From positions 1 to 48,773 of the forward strand of contig JAEOTS010000026.1 of the NCBI GenBank assembly GCA_016839745.1: DNA of 48,773 nucleotides. Direction: 5' to 3'. A program made the position numbers and the translations under genes. This document shows positions 16,155 to 25,700 of the stretch, piece by piece. The first letter of the stretch is position 1. Every line of letters starts with the position of its first letter. Origin of the DNA: Promethearchaeota archaeon. GTDB lineage: Archaea; Asgardarchaeota; Lokiarchaeia; Sigyniarchaeales; SOKP01. The notes beneath the pieces are model-generated. The model was not told the DNA's origin. It saw nothing but the letters and a program-made list of their open reading frames with translations, and searched no databases.

Positions 16155-18362
16155 ATGCGTAAAGCTCAATTTCCATTTGTTGCTATTTTAGGACAAGATA
16201 GGATGAAACTCGGACTCATATTGAATGTAATTGATCCCCAAATCGGTGGAGTTTTGTTAACTGGTCAACAAGGCACTGGAAAATCAACGGGAGTTCGCTC
16301 TCTCGTAGAAGTTATGCCTGATATTGAAATTGTTAAAAATTGTCAGTTTTCGTGCAATCCAAAATCTCATATTGATGATCTCTGCATAGAATGCCGCGTA
16401 AGAAAAGAAAAGGGGGAATTAGAAATAGAATTTAAGGAAATGCGTCTAATTAATTTACCATTAGGAGTTACAGAAGATATGGTAACAGGATCTCTCTCTA
16501 TTGATAAGGTCTTAACTGAAGGGATCAGGAGTCTTCACCCTGGACTTCTCGCTAAAGCTAATCGTGGTATCCTTTATATCGATGAGATAAATTTACTCCA
16601 AGATCATATAGTCGATACCTTATTAGATGCTTCTGCTTCTGGTGTGAATATTATTGAAAGGGAAGGAATCTCGGTTATGCATCCCTCTCGGTTTATATTA
16701 GTGGGCAGTATGAACCCAGAAGAAGGCGATCTTCGCCCACAAATAGCTGATAGACTAGGTTTAGAGGTAAAAATAAAAGCTCCACGAGATGCAAAACTAC
16801 GAGCTGAAATCACAAGGAGAGTTATAGATTTTGACGATAATCCAAAAGCATTCATTAAAAAATACGAGCAAGAACAAGAAGAGCTAAGAAAAAAAATTGT
16901 AAGGGCGCGTGAATTGATTAAGAGTGTCAAAATTCCTTCCTCAGTTTATGAATTTGTCTCTAGATTAGTTAACGAATTGGATATTTTTTCACAAAGAGCT
17001 GATATAACATTTATCAGATGTGCTCGTGCCCACGCTGCTCTTCATGGAAGAACTGAAGTTGTAGAAGAAGATTTAAACGCAGCAATGGATTTAGTTTTCG
17101 AACACAGAATAAAATCGCTCCATTATGAAATGACCCCACAAGAAGTCAAGGCAAAAATAGTCGAAGTGTATGGAAAGATACAAAAAGCCTACGAAGATCC
17201 AAAAACCTATAGGCCAAATAAAGAAACTGAAGGACCTTTAAAGCACGATGATACTCCCCAAAAGGAATTCAAGCGTCAATCTGTTGATCCTAAAAAAGTC
17301 GATATTCCAGAAACTAAAGAACAAAAGCTACCTCCCCCTAAATATCCCGACAACAAGAAAAGAACTCCCTCACCTGCTGGAGGCTGGAAAGTAAAAGATA
17401 TACCAGAATATGACGAACGAGAATTCAATTTTTTTGAAAATGGAATTGAATCGCTACCATTAATTTACCAAATGGAAACAAAAATGACTTCTGTATTAGA
17501 TACAATTAGAAAAGATAGAAAAGTTTCCGATTATGGCGGTAGGGGAATTGGAAGGCGCATAAAAATCGCTTCTTCTCAAAAAGGTAGGTATGTCTCATAC
17601 AGAAGGCCGCTTAATCGTCCTAAAACTATTGCTCTCGATGCAACAATACGGAGTTATTTAAAAAATACAATTTTCAACCAGACGGATATAGAATTTCCAA
17701 TTAAATTTAATAAATATGATTTAATGGATAAAATTTACGAGTATCGAGCTCCCCTAGTGCTTTTTTTCGTTCTCGATAGCTCAGCTTCAATGTATTATGT
17801 AATCAAACAAATGACAGATGTTATTCTTTCTCTCCAGCGAGAAGGTTACAGAAAAAAAGATAAGCTAAGTTTAATTATTTTTAGGGCAAAAGAGGCAGTT
17901 GTTCTTCAAAAACCTACGGTTTACTTCAAATCTGCCGTTAACAAACTCAAAAAAGTTGAAGGAAAGTCTTATACCCCTATGGCCGCAGCGTTGACAAAAT
18001 GCTTAAAGTTAATTGACGCTGAAAAATTAAAGAATAGAAACATAATTCCGGTTGTTTTCGTCTGTAGCGATATGGGAGCAAATATATCCTATAAATATCC
18101 TGACTTAATCGCTCAAGTCCAAACAGATTACACTTTAATTGTTAACGAATTAAAAGCTTTGACAAAACAATTATCTAAAAAAGGAGCACATATGGTGGTG
18201 TTAGAACCGAAGAAATCATATGCAACTAGGGCTTTAGGAGTAAATACCTTTGCTGCTGACAAGATTAAAAAGAATTTTAAAAAATACGGAAGCGCTGAAA
18301 TATTCCAATTCGATAGGGTTAATCCAAAAAACTTAATTTTAGAACTGAAAAAAATACTTTAA
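16155..18362 (+). CDS. ChlI/ChlD-like AAA+ ATPase fused to a VWA domain
   Basis: A 735-aa fusion. Residues 1-330 are an AAA+ module of the magnesium-chelatase ChlI type, with Walker A GQQGTGKST at about 37-45, a Cys-rich insert (CQFSC ... CIEC), Walker B YIDEINLL around 143 and VGSMNPEEGDLRPQ as sensor 1. A Pro/Lys linker follows (about 345-420), then a VWA domain (about 535-735) with a MIDAS of DSSAS at 541-545, Thr607 and Asp639. Related proteins include chelatase motor subunits, MoxR-VWA pairs and the eukaryotic MIDASIN. No large chelatase subunit (CobN/ChlH) is present, so metal insertion is not supported here. It is probably co-transcribed with the JAMM gene before it and with the ATP-grasp gene, whose ATG is 30 bp downstream. 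Confidence 0.9.
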   Translation: MRKAQFPFVAILGQDRMKLGLILNVIDPQIGGVLLTGQQGTGKSTGVRSLVEVMPDIEIVKNCQFSCNPKSHIDDLCIECRVRKEKGELEIEFKEMRLINLPLGVTEDMVTGSLSIDKVLTEGIRSLHPGLLAKANRGILYIDEINLLQDHIVDTLLDASASGVNIIEREGISVMHPSRFILVGSMNPEEGDLRPQIADRLGLEVKIKAPRDAKLRAEITRRVIDFDDNPKAFIKKYEQEQEELRKKIVRARELIKSVKIPSSVYEFVSRLVNELDIFSQRADITFIRCARAHAALHGRTEVVEEDLNAAMDLVFEHRIKSLHYEMTPQEVKAKIVEVYGKIQKAYEDPKTYRPNKETEGPLKHDDTPQKEFKRQSVDPKKVDIPETKEQKLPPPKYPDNKKRTPSPAGGWKVKDIPEYDEREFNFFENGIESLPLIYQMETKMTSVLDTIRKDRKVSDYGGRGIGRRIKIASSQKGRYVSYRRPLNRPKTIALDATIRSYLKNTIFNQTDIEFPIKFNKYDLMDKIYEYRAPLVLFFVLDSSASMYYVIKQMTDVILSLQREGYRKKDKLSLIIFRAKEAVVLQKPTVYFKSAVNKLKKVEGKSYTPMAAALTKCLKLIDAEKLKNRNIIPVVFVCSDMGANISYKYPDLIAQVQTDYTLIVNELKALTKQLSKKGAHMVVLEPKKSYATRALGVNTFAADKIKKNFKKYGSAEIFQFDRVNPKNLILELKKIL

Positions 18363-18392
18363 GTTCAAATTTAACTTCTTATTATTTAATTA

Positions 18393-19640
18393 ATGAGCAA
18401 TAAAGAAGAATCTGTTTTAGTTGCTGGTTTCAACACTCGCCCTTTAGTTTATTCTTTAAACAGAGCAGGGTTTGAAGTGTATGCAGTTGATTTCTTTGGC
18501 GACTTAGACCTTTATTCCTATGTTAAAGATTGTTTAATACTTACCAAGAAGTTAAGCGTAGACTATGATGTAATTAAAAATATTTATAGTGAATACCTCC
18601 CCATCTTAATTCTAGAGCTCTTAGACAAATATCCTGAAATCAAATATCTGATTATTGGAAGTGGTTTAGACGACGCTATAGAAGAGAGAGCTCTCATTTT
18701 AAAAGAGATAAATCGAAAGAAATACAGAATTCTTAACCTTAATAACGAATTAGAAGCTATTAAAAAGAGCAGAGATACAGACTTCATTTTAAATATTTTA
18801 ATAAAAGGAGGTTTTGATGTTCCAAGAACAGTTCCCTTCGAAGAAGTTAGGTCTAAAGTTAACGAGTTAGAATACCCATTTATTTTAAAGAAAGGGAGTG
18901 GTTCTGGTGGAACAAATGTATATAAAATACAAAACAAATCCGATCTCTCCTTTACCATCAACCTAATTAATAGAGAAACTTTCGATCCAAAAGATTGGCT
19001 AATGCAAGAATATATAGAAGGAAATCCGGTAAGTTGTACGACAATATCTAACGGAGTAGAAACCAAAGTAATTTCGGTAAATAATCAGGTAGTGGGAGAT
19101 AAATATCTGAATGCTCCAAAAGAATTTATGTATTGTGGGAATATAGTTCCTGCTAATTTATTTGAAGAAGAAAAGAAGTTGATAGTTGATATTTCGTTAA
19201 AGTTATCGACAGAGTTAGGTTTAAAGGGAATTAACGGGTTTGATTTCGTTTTAAGAAACCACTATCCATATTTAATGGAGATCAATCCCCGAATTCCGGG
19301 ATCAATTAGAGCTTCTGAAGAAGCAATGAACATAAATCTATTAGATTTGCATATAAAGAGTTTTACAGACAAGGGGTGGGAATTCGTCAAAAAGACGCTG
19401 AAGGATGCGAAATTCGAAAATTTTTCAACTAAGATTATTTTCTTTGCTCCTAAAGAAATCGATAAAATTTTATTGAAAAAAATTAACGACCTGGAATATG
19501 TTCACGATAAGTCGGAACCAGTCAAGAACATTTACAAAAACGAGCCAGTTTGTACTATCTTATTTAAGGCTAAATCTTTTTCTGATTCTTATTTGGGTAG
19601 TTTAAAAGTAGTAGAAAAGATAAAAAAGATAATCAAATAG
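18393..19640 (+). CDS. ATP-grasp superfamily ligase (COG2232-like)
   Basis: A 415-aa protein with a Rossmann-like N-terminal pre-ATP-grasp domain (about 1-115) and an ATP-grasp fold. The ATP-binding parts are YPFILKKGSGSGGTNVY (small-molecule/phosphate loop), MQEYIEGNPVS and the metal-binding MEINPRIPGSIRA. ATP-grasp enzymes join a carboxylate to an amine or thiol nucleophile through an acyl-phosphate. The combination of parts looks like the archaeal group of predicted carboligases (PF02655). The substrate is unknown. It is 30 bp downstream of the AAA+-VWA gene, so it belongs to that plus-strand group. It converges with the roadblock gene, whose stop is 9 bases away. Confidence 0.82.
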   Translation: MSNKEESVLVAGFNTRPLVYSLNRAGFEVYAVDFFGDLDLYSYVKDCLILTKKLSVDYDVIKNIYSEYLPILILELLDKYPEIKYLIIGSGLDDAIEERALILKEINRKKYRILNLNNELEAIKKSRDTDFILNILIKGGFDVPRTVPFEEVRSKVNELEYPFILKKGSGSGGTNVYKIQNKSDLSFTINLINRETFDPKDWLMQEYIEGNPVSCTTISNGVETKVISVNNQVVGDKYLNAPKEFMYCGNIVPANLFEEEKKLIVDISLKLSTELGLKGINGFDFVLRNHYPYLMEINPRIPGSIRASEEAMNINLLDLHIKSFTDKGWEFVKKTLKDAKFENFSTKIIFFAPKEIDKILLKKINDLEYVHDKSEPVKNIYKNEPVCTILFKAKSFSDSYLGSLKVVEKIKKIIK

Positions 19641-19648
19641 CCTAAGAA

Positions 19649-20386
19649 TTATTGTTTAATAATCGATTTGATTTTAGCTATATGACTTCTTAGGATTTTC
19701 TCATCTCCTTCAGACACAGCAATTGCGAGTATCCTACTCTCGTCTAATTCGTGGATAATAATCGAACCATGATCTCCTCCAATTATCGAGAATTCTAAAC
19801 CTCCATCTAATAATATTCCTGCTAAATTATAAATCGCGGAAGTCATTGCGGATATAATCGGTTCAGGCATAGTAGATTGAACTTTAATGGGTAAACCATC
19901 TTTTGTGATGATGGCGATGACTAACGCATTTGGAATTGCTCTTTTAAGAGCCACAAAGATTTCTTCCTTGATGAGATCGCTCGTTTCTATAATTGCAGAC
20001 ATTCTTATAGCAAATTTTCTCAGTGATCGTATGTAAGAATCTAACCCTTCAAGTTCTGCTAATTCCCTATCTAAATAGGCGATTAGGGCCATATAATCTG
20101 TTAAAATTGATAGGATTATTCTTTTTTGTCCAGTAATTAAGGTATACGAGCTTTTTTGGTTTAAAGAGTCGATTAACATTTTAGACGAAAGGAACACCAA
20201 GCTACTACTCGCAGCAGAGAGTTCAGATTTTGTCATCTTGATATCTTCTTTTAACTCACTCACAATATGTGTTCCTCCGTGCGTTGAGATAGAAATACCG
20301 AGAATGCTTTTCTGGTCTTTAATTTCGTTATTTAATAAATCTGTTAACTCATAATTTAATTGTTTCATATGGTCTTCTTTAGACAT
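19649..20386 (-). CDS. Tandem roadblock/LC7-domain protein
   Basis: A 245-aa protein with two roadblock-like units. The second (about 130-245) is clear, with IPNALVIAIITKDGLPIKV, IYNLAGILLDGGLEFSIIGGDHGSIIIHEL and a closing helix. The first (about 5-115) has the same order (KSILGISISTHGGTHIV, a helix, TLITGQKRIILSIL) but is more divergent. Roadblock domains dimerise and bind small GTPases of the MglA, Arf and Rag types. In bacteria MglB acts as the GAP of MglA. Asgard genomes hold many of them. Two small GTPases are encoded elsewhere in this window, though not adjacent. Start: ATG 20386. Confidence 0.82.
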   Translation of the reverse strand: MSKEDHMKQLNYELTDLLNNEIKDQKSILGISISTHGGTHIVSELKEDIKMTKSELSAASSSLVFLSSKMLIDSLNQKSSYTLITGQKRIILSILTDYMALIAYLDRELAELEGLDSYIRSLRKFAIRMSAIIETSDLIKEEIFVALKRAIPNALVIAIITKDGLPIKVQSTMPEPIISAMTSAIYNLAGILLDGGLEFSIIGGDHGSIIIHELDESRILAIAVSEGDEKILRSHIAKIKSIIKQ

Positions 20387-20587
20387 GAGAATATAATAAT
20401 ACTAATCAAATTTAAAGATATTCTTATAATGGTAAAAATAGATTTTAAAAATAAATCTTCATTTGCATTTCCTTTTTTTCCTAATTTAATCATGTTGGTA
20501 TCTTTTTTTACCTAAAATTATAAAGAAATTCTTTTATTATTATTCATAAAATATATCGGAAATTCTAATTAATCGAGAGAAGTTAAA

Positions 20588-21469
20588 ATGGGAGACGAAG
20601 ATATTATTCGTGAAGCACTGGAAGAATTAAAAAAAGCAAAAATAAAAATTGAGGATTTAGAACATACATTAAAGATCAAGGAAGAAATGATAAACAATTT
20701 AACCACATCTCTAAGTCTGAAAGACGATCAAATAAAGACAATGATAGACTCAATGAACTTAAAAGAGCAGCAAATTGATACGCTAAGTAAATCTTTAGAA
20801 ATCAAAAACCAGAAAATCAAAACTTTAGAGACATCTTTCAGTTTAAAGGAAGAAGAATTGAGAGAATTGAGCTCTTCTACTGTAAAAAAAAACCTTATAG
20901 AAGAGAAGGATGAAGAAATAGAAGAATGTCATAAAAAGCTAACTATTTTAACGGGGGAATTAGAAAAAGCCGATGAAGATTTAGAAGCGTTAGAAGCTGA
21001 AAATGAAAAATTACGGAATAACCTTGCTTCTGAATCTGATGTAAAAATTATCGATTCTACTTTCAGAAAAATTCCGAAAGCAGATATTTTGAAAAAAATT
21101 AGGGAGATACTAGGGAATGCGGTTCACAATGTCACAATTTCAGTTCTTGATATTAACGATCTACAAGATTTACACCTCTATGAGGTTCGTTCTTCTGTTA
21201 ATATGAAAATAATGTGTAACATCGATCCAAGTCGAGAGGACGATGCTGAGCTTTTAGAGGAATTAGAAAGTTTGGATAATATTTCAATTAGATTATATGA
21301 AGATCGCGATAGATTCTTAATTGATCGTGATGGTGAGGAATTATTATTTTCAATTGTTGGTGAGGGGGAAAACAACAATTTAGTGCTCTACACAAAAGAT
21401 GTAAAACACCAGAGATTACTACGAAGTTTGGTTATGGAAGGTTGGTTGCGCGCTCGAAAACTAGATTAA
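20588..21469 (+). CDS. Coiled-coil protein with TrmB/PLD-like C-terminal domain
   Basis: A 293-aa protein. Residues 1-160 form a long coiled coil that includes five consecutive 14-residue (two-heptad) repeats at 27-96. The C-terminal part (about 170-293) ends with DRDRFLIDRDGEELLFSIVG, LVLYTKDVKHQRLLRSL and a terminal helix, a pattern like the PLD-like sensor region at the C-terminus of archaeal TrmB regulators. There is no winged-helix domain, and no HKD motif is seen. A scaffold or signal-sensing role is possible. It starts at ATG 20588 after a region that contains no obvious ribosome site. Confidence 0.75.
   Translation: MGDEDIIREALEELKKAKIKIEDLEHTLKIKEEMINNLTTSLSLKDDQIKTMIDSMNLKEQQIDTLSKSLEIKNQKIKTLETSFSLKEEELRELSSSTVKKNLIEEKDEEIEECHKKLTILTGELEKADEDLEALEAENEKLRNNLASESDVKIIDSTFRKIPKADILKKIREILGNAVHNVTISVLDINDLQDLHLYEVRSSVNMKIMCNIDPSREDDAELLEELESLDNISIRLYEDRDRFLIDRDGEELLFSIVGEGENNNLVLYTKDVKHQRLLRSLVMEGWLRARKLD
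20666..20875 (+). repeat. Five tandem 42-bp units encoding 14-residue coiled-coil repeats
   Basis: Protein residues 27-40, 41-54, 55-68, 69-82 and 83-96 share the pattern S-[LMF]-x-[LI]-K-x-x-x-[IL]-x-x-[LM]. The units are diverged at DNA level, so the duplication is old. Confidence 0.7.
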
Positions 21470-21495
21470 AAGAGTTAAATTACGCGATTTCTAGA

Positions 21496-22356
21496 TTAAA
21501 AATCAACATACGATCTTTTTCTTTTTTCAAAATGGGCGAGTTGATTATAACCAATATTTTTCAATAAATTCGTTGTTTCTTTAAATTTATATGCGATTTC
21601 TTTCGGTTGGTGAGCGTCTGAACCGAGGAGAACAGGAATATCTAAATTATACATTTCCCTAATAATTTCTTCGCTAGGGTATTGTTCTTTAACCTCTTTC
21701 CTCAAACCACTTGTATTAATTTCAATAATAAGATCATGTTTTTTAACCAATTCAAGAGTTTCGATAACTTTTTCCATTACCATATCTTTATCTTCAGCTC
21801 TTTTATCAAATTTTTTCGGTAAATCGAAGTGTGTCACTATATCTAATTCAAATGTAGGTGATTTAATCATATCCTGTAAAGAATTGTAGAATTCTATATA
21901 GATTTCGTCGTTAATAGAATATTCTTTATATTTATTTAAGAAACGCCCATCATCGAAGGCGAATGTGCCTGCTTTTCCGAAAAGAACATGAACAGATCCT
22001 AAAATATAATCTAGTTTATCAATGTATTTTTTTAAATATTTATTGAGTACGTAGTCTTGGTGTTTGAAGTAGTCAATCTCGAAAGCAAACCTAACATGTA
22101 TTTGATCTACATATTTCTCTCTTAACTTTTCTAATTGAAACATATAACTCTCTAAATCATATAAGGGCATTGCATACTCTTCATATGGAATTTGATCAAG
22201 TGTGGGAAGCTCTGAAATTAAATATTCATAAGGAAAGTGATCGCTAATTCCAATAACATTTAAATTGAATTCAATAGCCTTTTTTATGTAATCTTCGATA
22301 GTTCCAACAGCATGTTTACATAGATAGTTATGAGTATGCCAATCTTCGTATCGCAT
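21496..22356 (-). CDS. PHP-domain phosphoesterase, histidinol-phosphatase-like
   Basis: A 286-aa protein of the PHP superfamily. Metal ligands are visible as WHTHNYLCKH (H7, H9, H15), GISDHF (D39, H40), the middle EIDYF segment, the IEINTSG strand and LGSDAHQPKEIA near the C-terminus. Length and motif order match histidinol phosphatases of the HisJ/HisK type, which remove phosphate from L-histidinol phosphate in histidine biosynthesis. No other his gene is nearby, so another phosphoester substrate cannot be excluded. The start is ATG at 22356. It converges with the coiled-coil gene at its 3' end. Confidence 0.85.
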   Translation of the reverse strand: MRYEDWHTHNYLCKHAVGTIEDYIKKAIEFNLNVIGISDHFPYEYLISELPTLDQIPYEEYAMPLYDLESYMFQLEKLREKYVDQIHVRFAFEIDYFKHQDYVLNKYLKKYIDKLDYILGSVHVLFGKAGTFAFDDGRFLNKYKEYSINDEIYIEFYNSLQDMIKSPTFELDIVTHFDLPKKFDKRAEDKDMVMEKVIETLELVKKHDLIIEINTSGLRKEVKEQYPSEEIIREMYNLDIPVLLGSDAHQPKEIAYKFKETTNLLKNIGYNQLAHFEKRKRSYVDF

Positions 22357-22733
22357 TTTAATTAAAGCTCGGCGGGAATAATATTATTCTAATATTTGAT
22401 ACAATTAATTAAATTAGATAAAATTTTTTATTATATTGTTTTAAGGGAAAAACCTAATGGAATTTAAAGAAAAACAATATGATGGATTATACACCATAGT
22501 TTTTTATTCATAAAACTGTAAGTAATATAGACCTCGTGGTTTTTAATAATATGTCTCACGATCCTATTCAAGAGGATTACGCCGTTAAAATGAAAGAGGA
22601 AATAAAATAATTTTTTTTTGAAATTTATTAATATATCTATCTTAAATTATATTTTTAATAAGGCAAAATTTTTTAAGACGATAAAGAAATAATAATCTTA
22701 CTACAGACATTTTTTAATTTGGGTGAGAATAAT
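22357..22733. other. Intergenic region with a possible gene remnant
   Basis: About 370 bp between the PHP gene and the SIR2-TPR gene. Two short open stretches, 22457-22513 (ATG, 18 codons) and 22500-22610 (36 codons open to a TAA, ending with VVFNNMSHDPIQEDYAVKM), look like broken coding sequence. The second vaguely recalls the C-terminus of an alpha/beta hydrolase. The remainder is AT-rich promoter-like sequence. No RNA gene is seen. Confidence 0.3.
22721..22727 (+). promoter_or_regulatory. Ribosome-binding site that selects the TTG start of the SIR2-TPR gene
   Basis: GGGTGAG matches the archaeal anti-Shine-Dalgarno pattern (GGAGGTGAT complement) and ends 6 bases before TTG 22734. The other in-frame TTG, at 22719, would place this site inside the gene. 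Confidence 0.55.
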
Positions 22734-25700
22734 TTGAGTTCAATTAAAAAATCTAATTTAAATATTAATGAGTTAATATCGGAAGACGAAAAGCTTACGT
22801 TTTTAGTAGGGGCTGGAGCTTCAGTTGAATCTCCTTCACAATTACCTGCAGCGAGTGAAACGATTAAAGCACTCATTAAATTTTCATGTGCCAAGTCAGA
22901 AATAGATAAAATCTTGAAAATACAAGATTTACCATTTGAAATTTTAGCAGGAATTATTCTTGAATCATTGGATGATGTGAAATTTCTGGATTTTTATCAA
23001 GAAAGTGATAAACCCAACCTTGAACATTTTGTTTTAGCTGAAATGATCAAGAAAGGGCACTTCATTATAACTACCAACTTCGATTTTTTACTAGAATATG
23101 CTCTTCTACAATCGGACATTCCTAAAAAGAAAATCATTCCGGTAATAACGGAAAAGGATTATGAGAGATTCAGTGATCCAGAAAAGTTGTATCGGAGCGG
23201 AAAATTTCCTGTTTATAAAATTCATGGTTCTCCTAAAAATATAATCACAGGAGAAGATACAAGAAAATCTTTCATAAATACTTTAAAATTAATCGGATTA
23301 AACCAGACTAAGAACAATATTATCCAACTTGAACCCTATAAAGCTCAATTCTTAGAAAAAACCTCATCAGAACGCACACTTATAATAATGGGATATTCAG
23401 GTAAGAATGATTATGATCTCATTTCGACACTTAAAATCATGGACGATTTGAAAAATCTAATTTGGATAAATCATGTTTCAGATAGTAGAGCTAAAGAAGA
23501 TCTTTATGAATTTGGGAAACCAAAAAGTAGCGAAATAAGCGAAATGGATGATTTAGATCAAAGTCTTTTAGATATTAAGAGATTAAACGAATCTGTTAAT
23601 GTATACAGACTAAATGTCAATACCCCTAAATTTCTTGAGAAACTCTTAAAGACTAAAGAGGAGTTAAGCAAAGATAAATTCGATATTGATTTAATGGAAT
23701 GGTTTAAATCTAACGTTAATGAACCAAGCGAAATAATAAAGTTATACATTTCGAATAAAATTTATTTCGAAACTAAAAATTATAATGATTCGTTAAGATG
23801 TTTAGAAAGAATTTTTCGAATAGGCGAAGACTCAGGAGATAATCAGTGGAAAGCAATTTCCCTTATGGAAATGGGCATTATCAATTACGCACAAATGAAT
23901 CATAAGGATGCGTTAGAATGGTTGCGGAAAGCTTTACAAGTTCAGCTCAAAATTAAGATATTTCCTCAAAGAGTAACTATTTTCAAGTACTTAGGTCTTT
24001 CTTACCAAGCTCAACAAAATTATACTGAAGCAATTAGAAATTTTGAATTTGCCTTAAAAGAGAATGAAAAAATCAAGGATTTTAACGAAAAATCTAAAAT
24101 ATTAAAGCATCTTGGCATAGTATACCAAAACCAGGAAAATTACGAGGAAGCTTTGAAATATTTTGAATCTGCCATTAAATTTAATGAGAGATCCGAAAAT
24201 CTCACTGAAAAAGCTATGAATTATAAACTCAAGGGTAAAATTTACTATTCAAAAAAGAATTACGAAGAAGCCCTTAACCAATTTAAGCAAGCTCTGGAGC
24301 TTAGTGAAACTTTAGAAAATCTCGAAGATAAAGCAGAAATTCTAAATATTCTAGGCCGAATATCTCATGAGATGGGAGATTCGCTCACTGGCCTGGAAAA
24401 ATGCAATGAAGCGTTAAGACTCTATGATTTATTGCAAAAGAAAGAAGGAATTCTATTCGCTCTAAATTCTATTGGTATTATTTATAGTGATCAATGGAAT
24501 TATCCAAAAGCGTTCGAGAACTTTGAAGAAGGGTTTCAAATTGCGGAAAAAATGGGGAACAATCTACTACAAGCCAAATTTTCAAACCAGATAGGCTCAA
24601 TATTTCAAAAACAAGATAAGCATTTAGAAGCCTTAAAATGGTTCGAAGATTCCTTACAATTCTATGACCAAGCAGGAGAAGTTAAGGGTAAAGTTGATGT
24701 CTTAAGAAATATGGGATTAATATACAAGGAACAGAAATCTTACATAAAGGCTTTAAAGCGATTTGAAAACGCATTCGAAATATTTGAACAACTAGAAGAC
24801 TTAAACAATCAAGCATCTACTCTTACTATTATTGGACAAATCTATCTAGATCAAAGAAATTTCGCAGCGTCGTTAAGTAATTTTGAAGAAGCTTTCCGAA
24901 TTTATGGAGAAACGGAAAATCTTGAAGGAAATGCAGAAATTCTGAAAAATATTGGAAATTACTACGCTGAACAAGCTAATTTTAAAGATGCTTTGAGTAG
25001 GTATAAAGATGCTCTTGAGATTATCAAAAAAATTGGGAAAGTTGATAAAAAAGCCGAACTTCTAAATATGACTGGGATAATTTTCCAAGATCAAGGAGAC
25101 TATTCACAAGCTCAGCAAAAATTTGAGGAAGCATTTGAGATATTCAGTAAAGATAATAATATGGAAGGTAAAATTGAGAGTCTTCATTTAATCGGTAAAA
25201 ATTATCATTATATAGGAAAGGACAGTTTAGCATTAGATAAATTTGAGGAAGCGATTAGAATTGCTGAGCAGATTGGAAATTTACATAAAAAAGCAGTCTG
25301 TTTGAACATCACAGGTAAGATTTTTCGAGAACAATGGGATTTTGTTGAAGCTTTAAAACGCTACGAAGAAGCTTTGCTTATCGCAGATCAATTAGGTCAT
25401 TTGGAAGAGCAAGTTGAAATCCTTAATATCATTGGTGAGATTTATCAAGCTCAAAAGCATTATCCCGAAGCCGTAAGGAGATTTAACGAGGCAATATATG
25501 TTGCAGAAAGCTTAGGAAATCTTGAAATTAAAGCGGATATTTTTGCGAGTATAGGTGATATTTATTATGACGAGGATAATTATCTTGAAGCGTTAAAGTT
25601 ATACGAAGAAGCATTAAGCATTGATGAACAACTCGGAAACATGAAAGGAAAAGCTAATAGACTTCTTTGTATCGGTAATATATTCCTTGTCCGTAAAAAG

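Noticed and set aside
11084..19640. A complete ubiquitin operon (ubiquitin, E1, E2, RING, Rpn11)
   Set aside because: No E1, E2 or clear ubiquitin gene was found; only JAMM proteins and a zinc ribbon are present.
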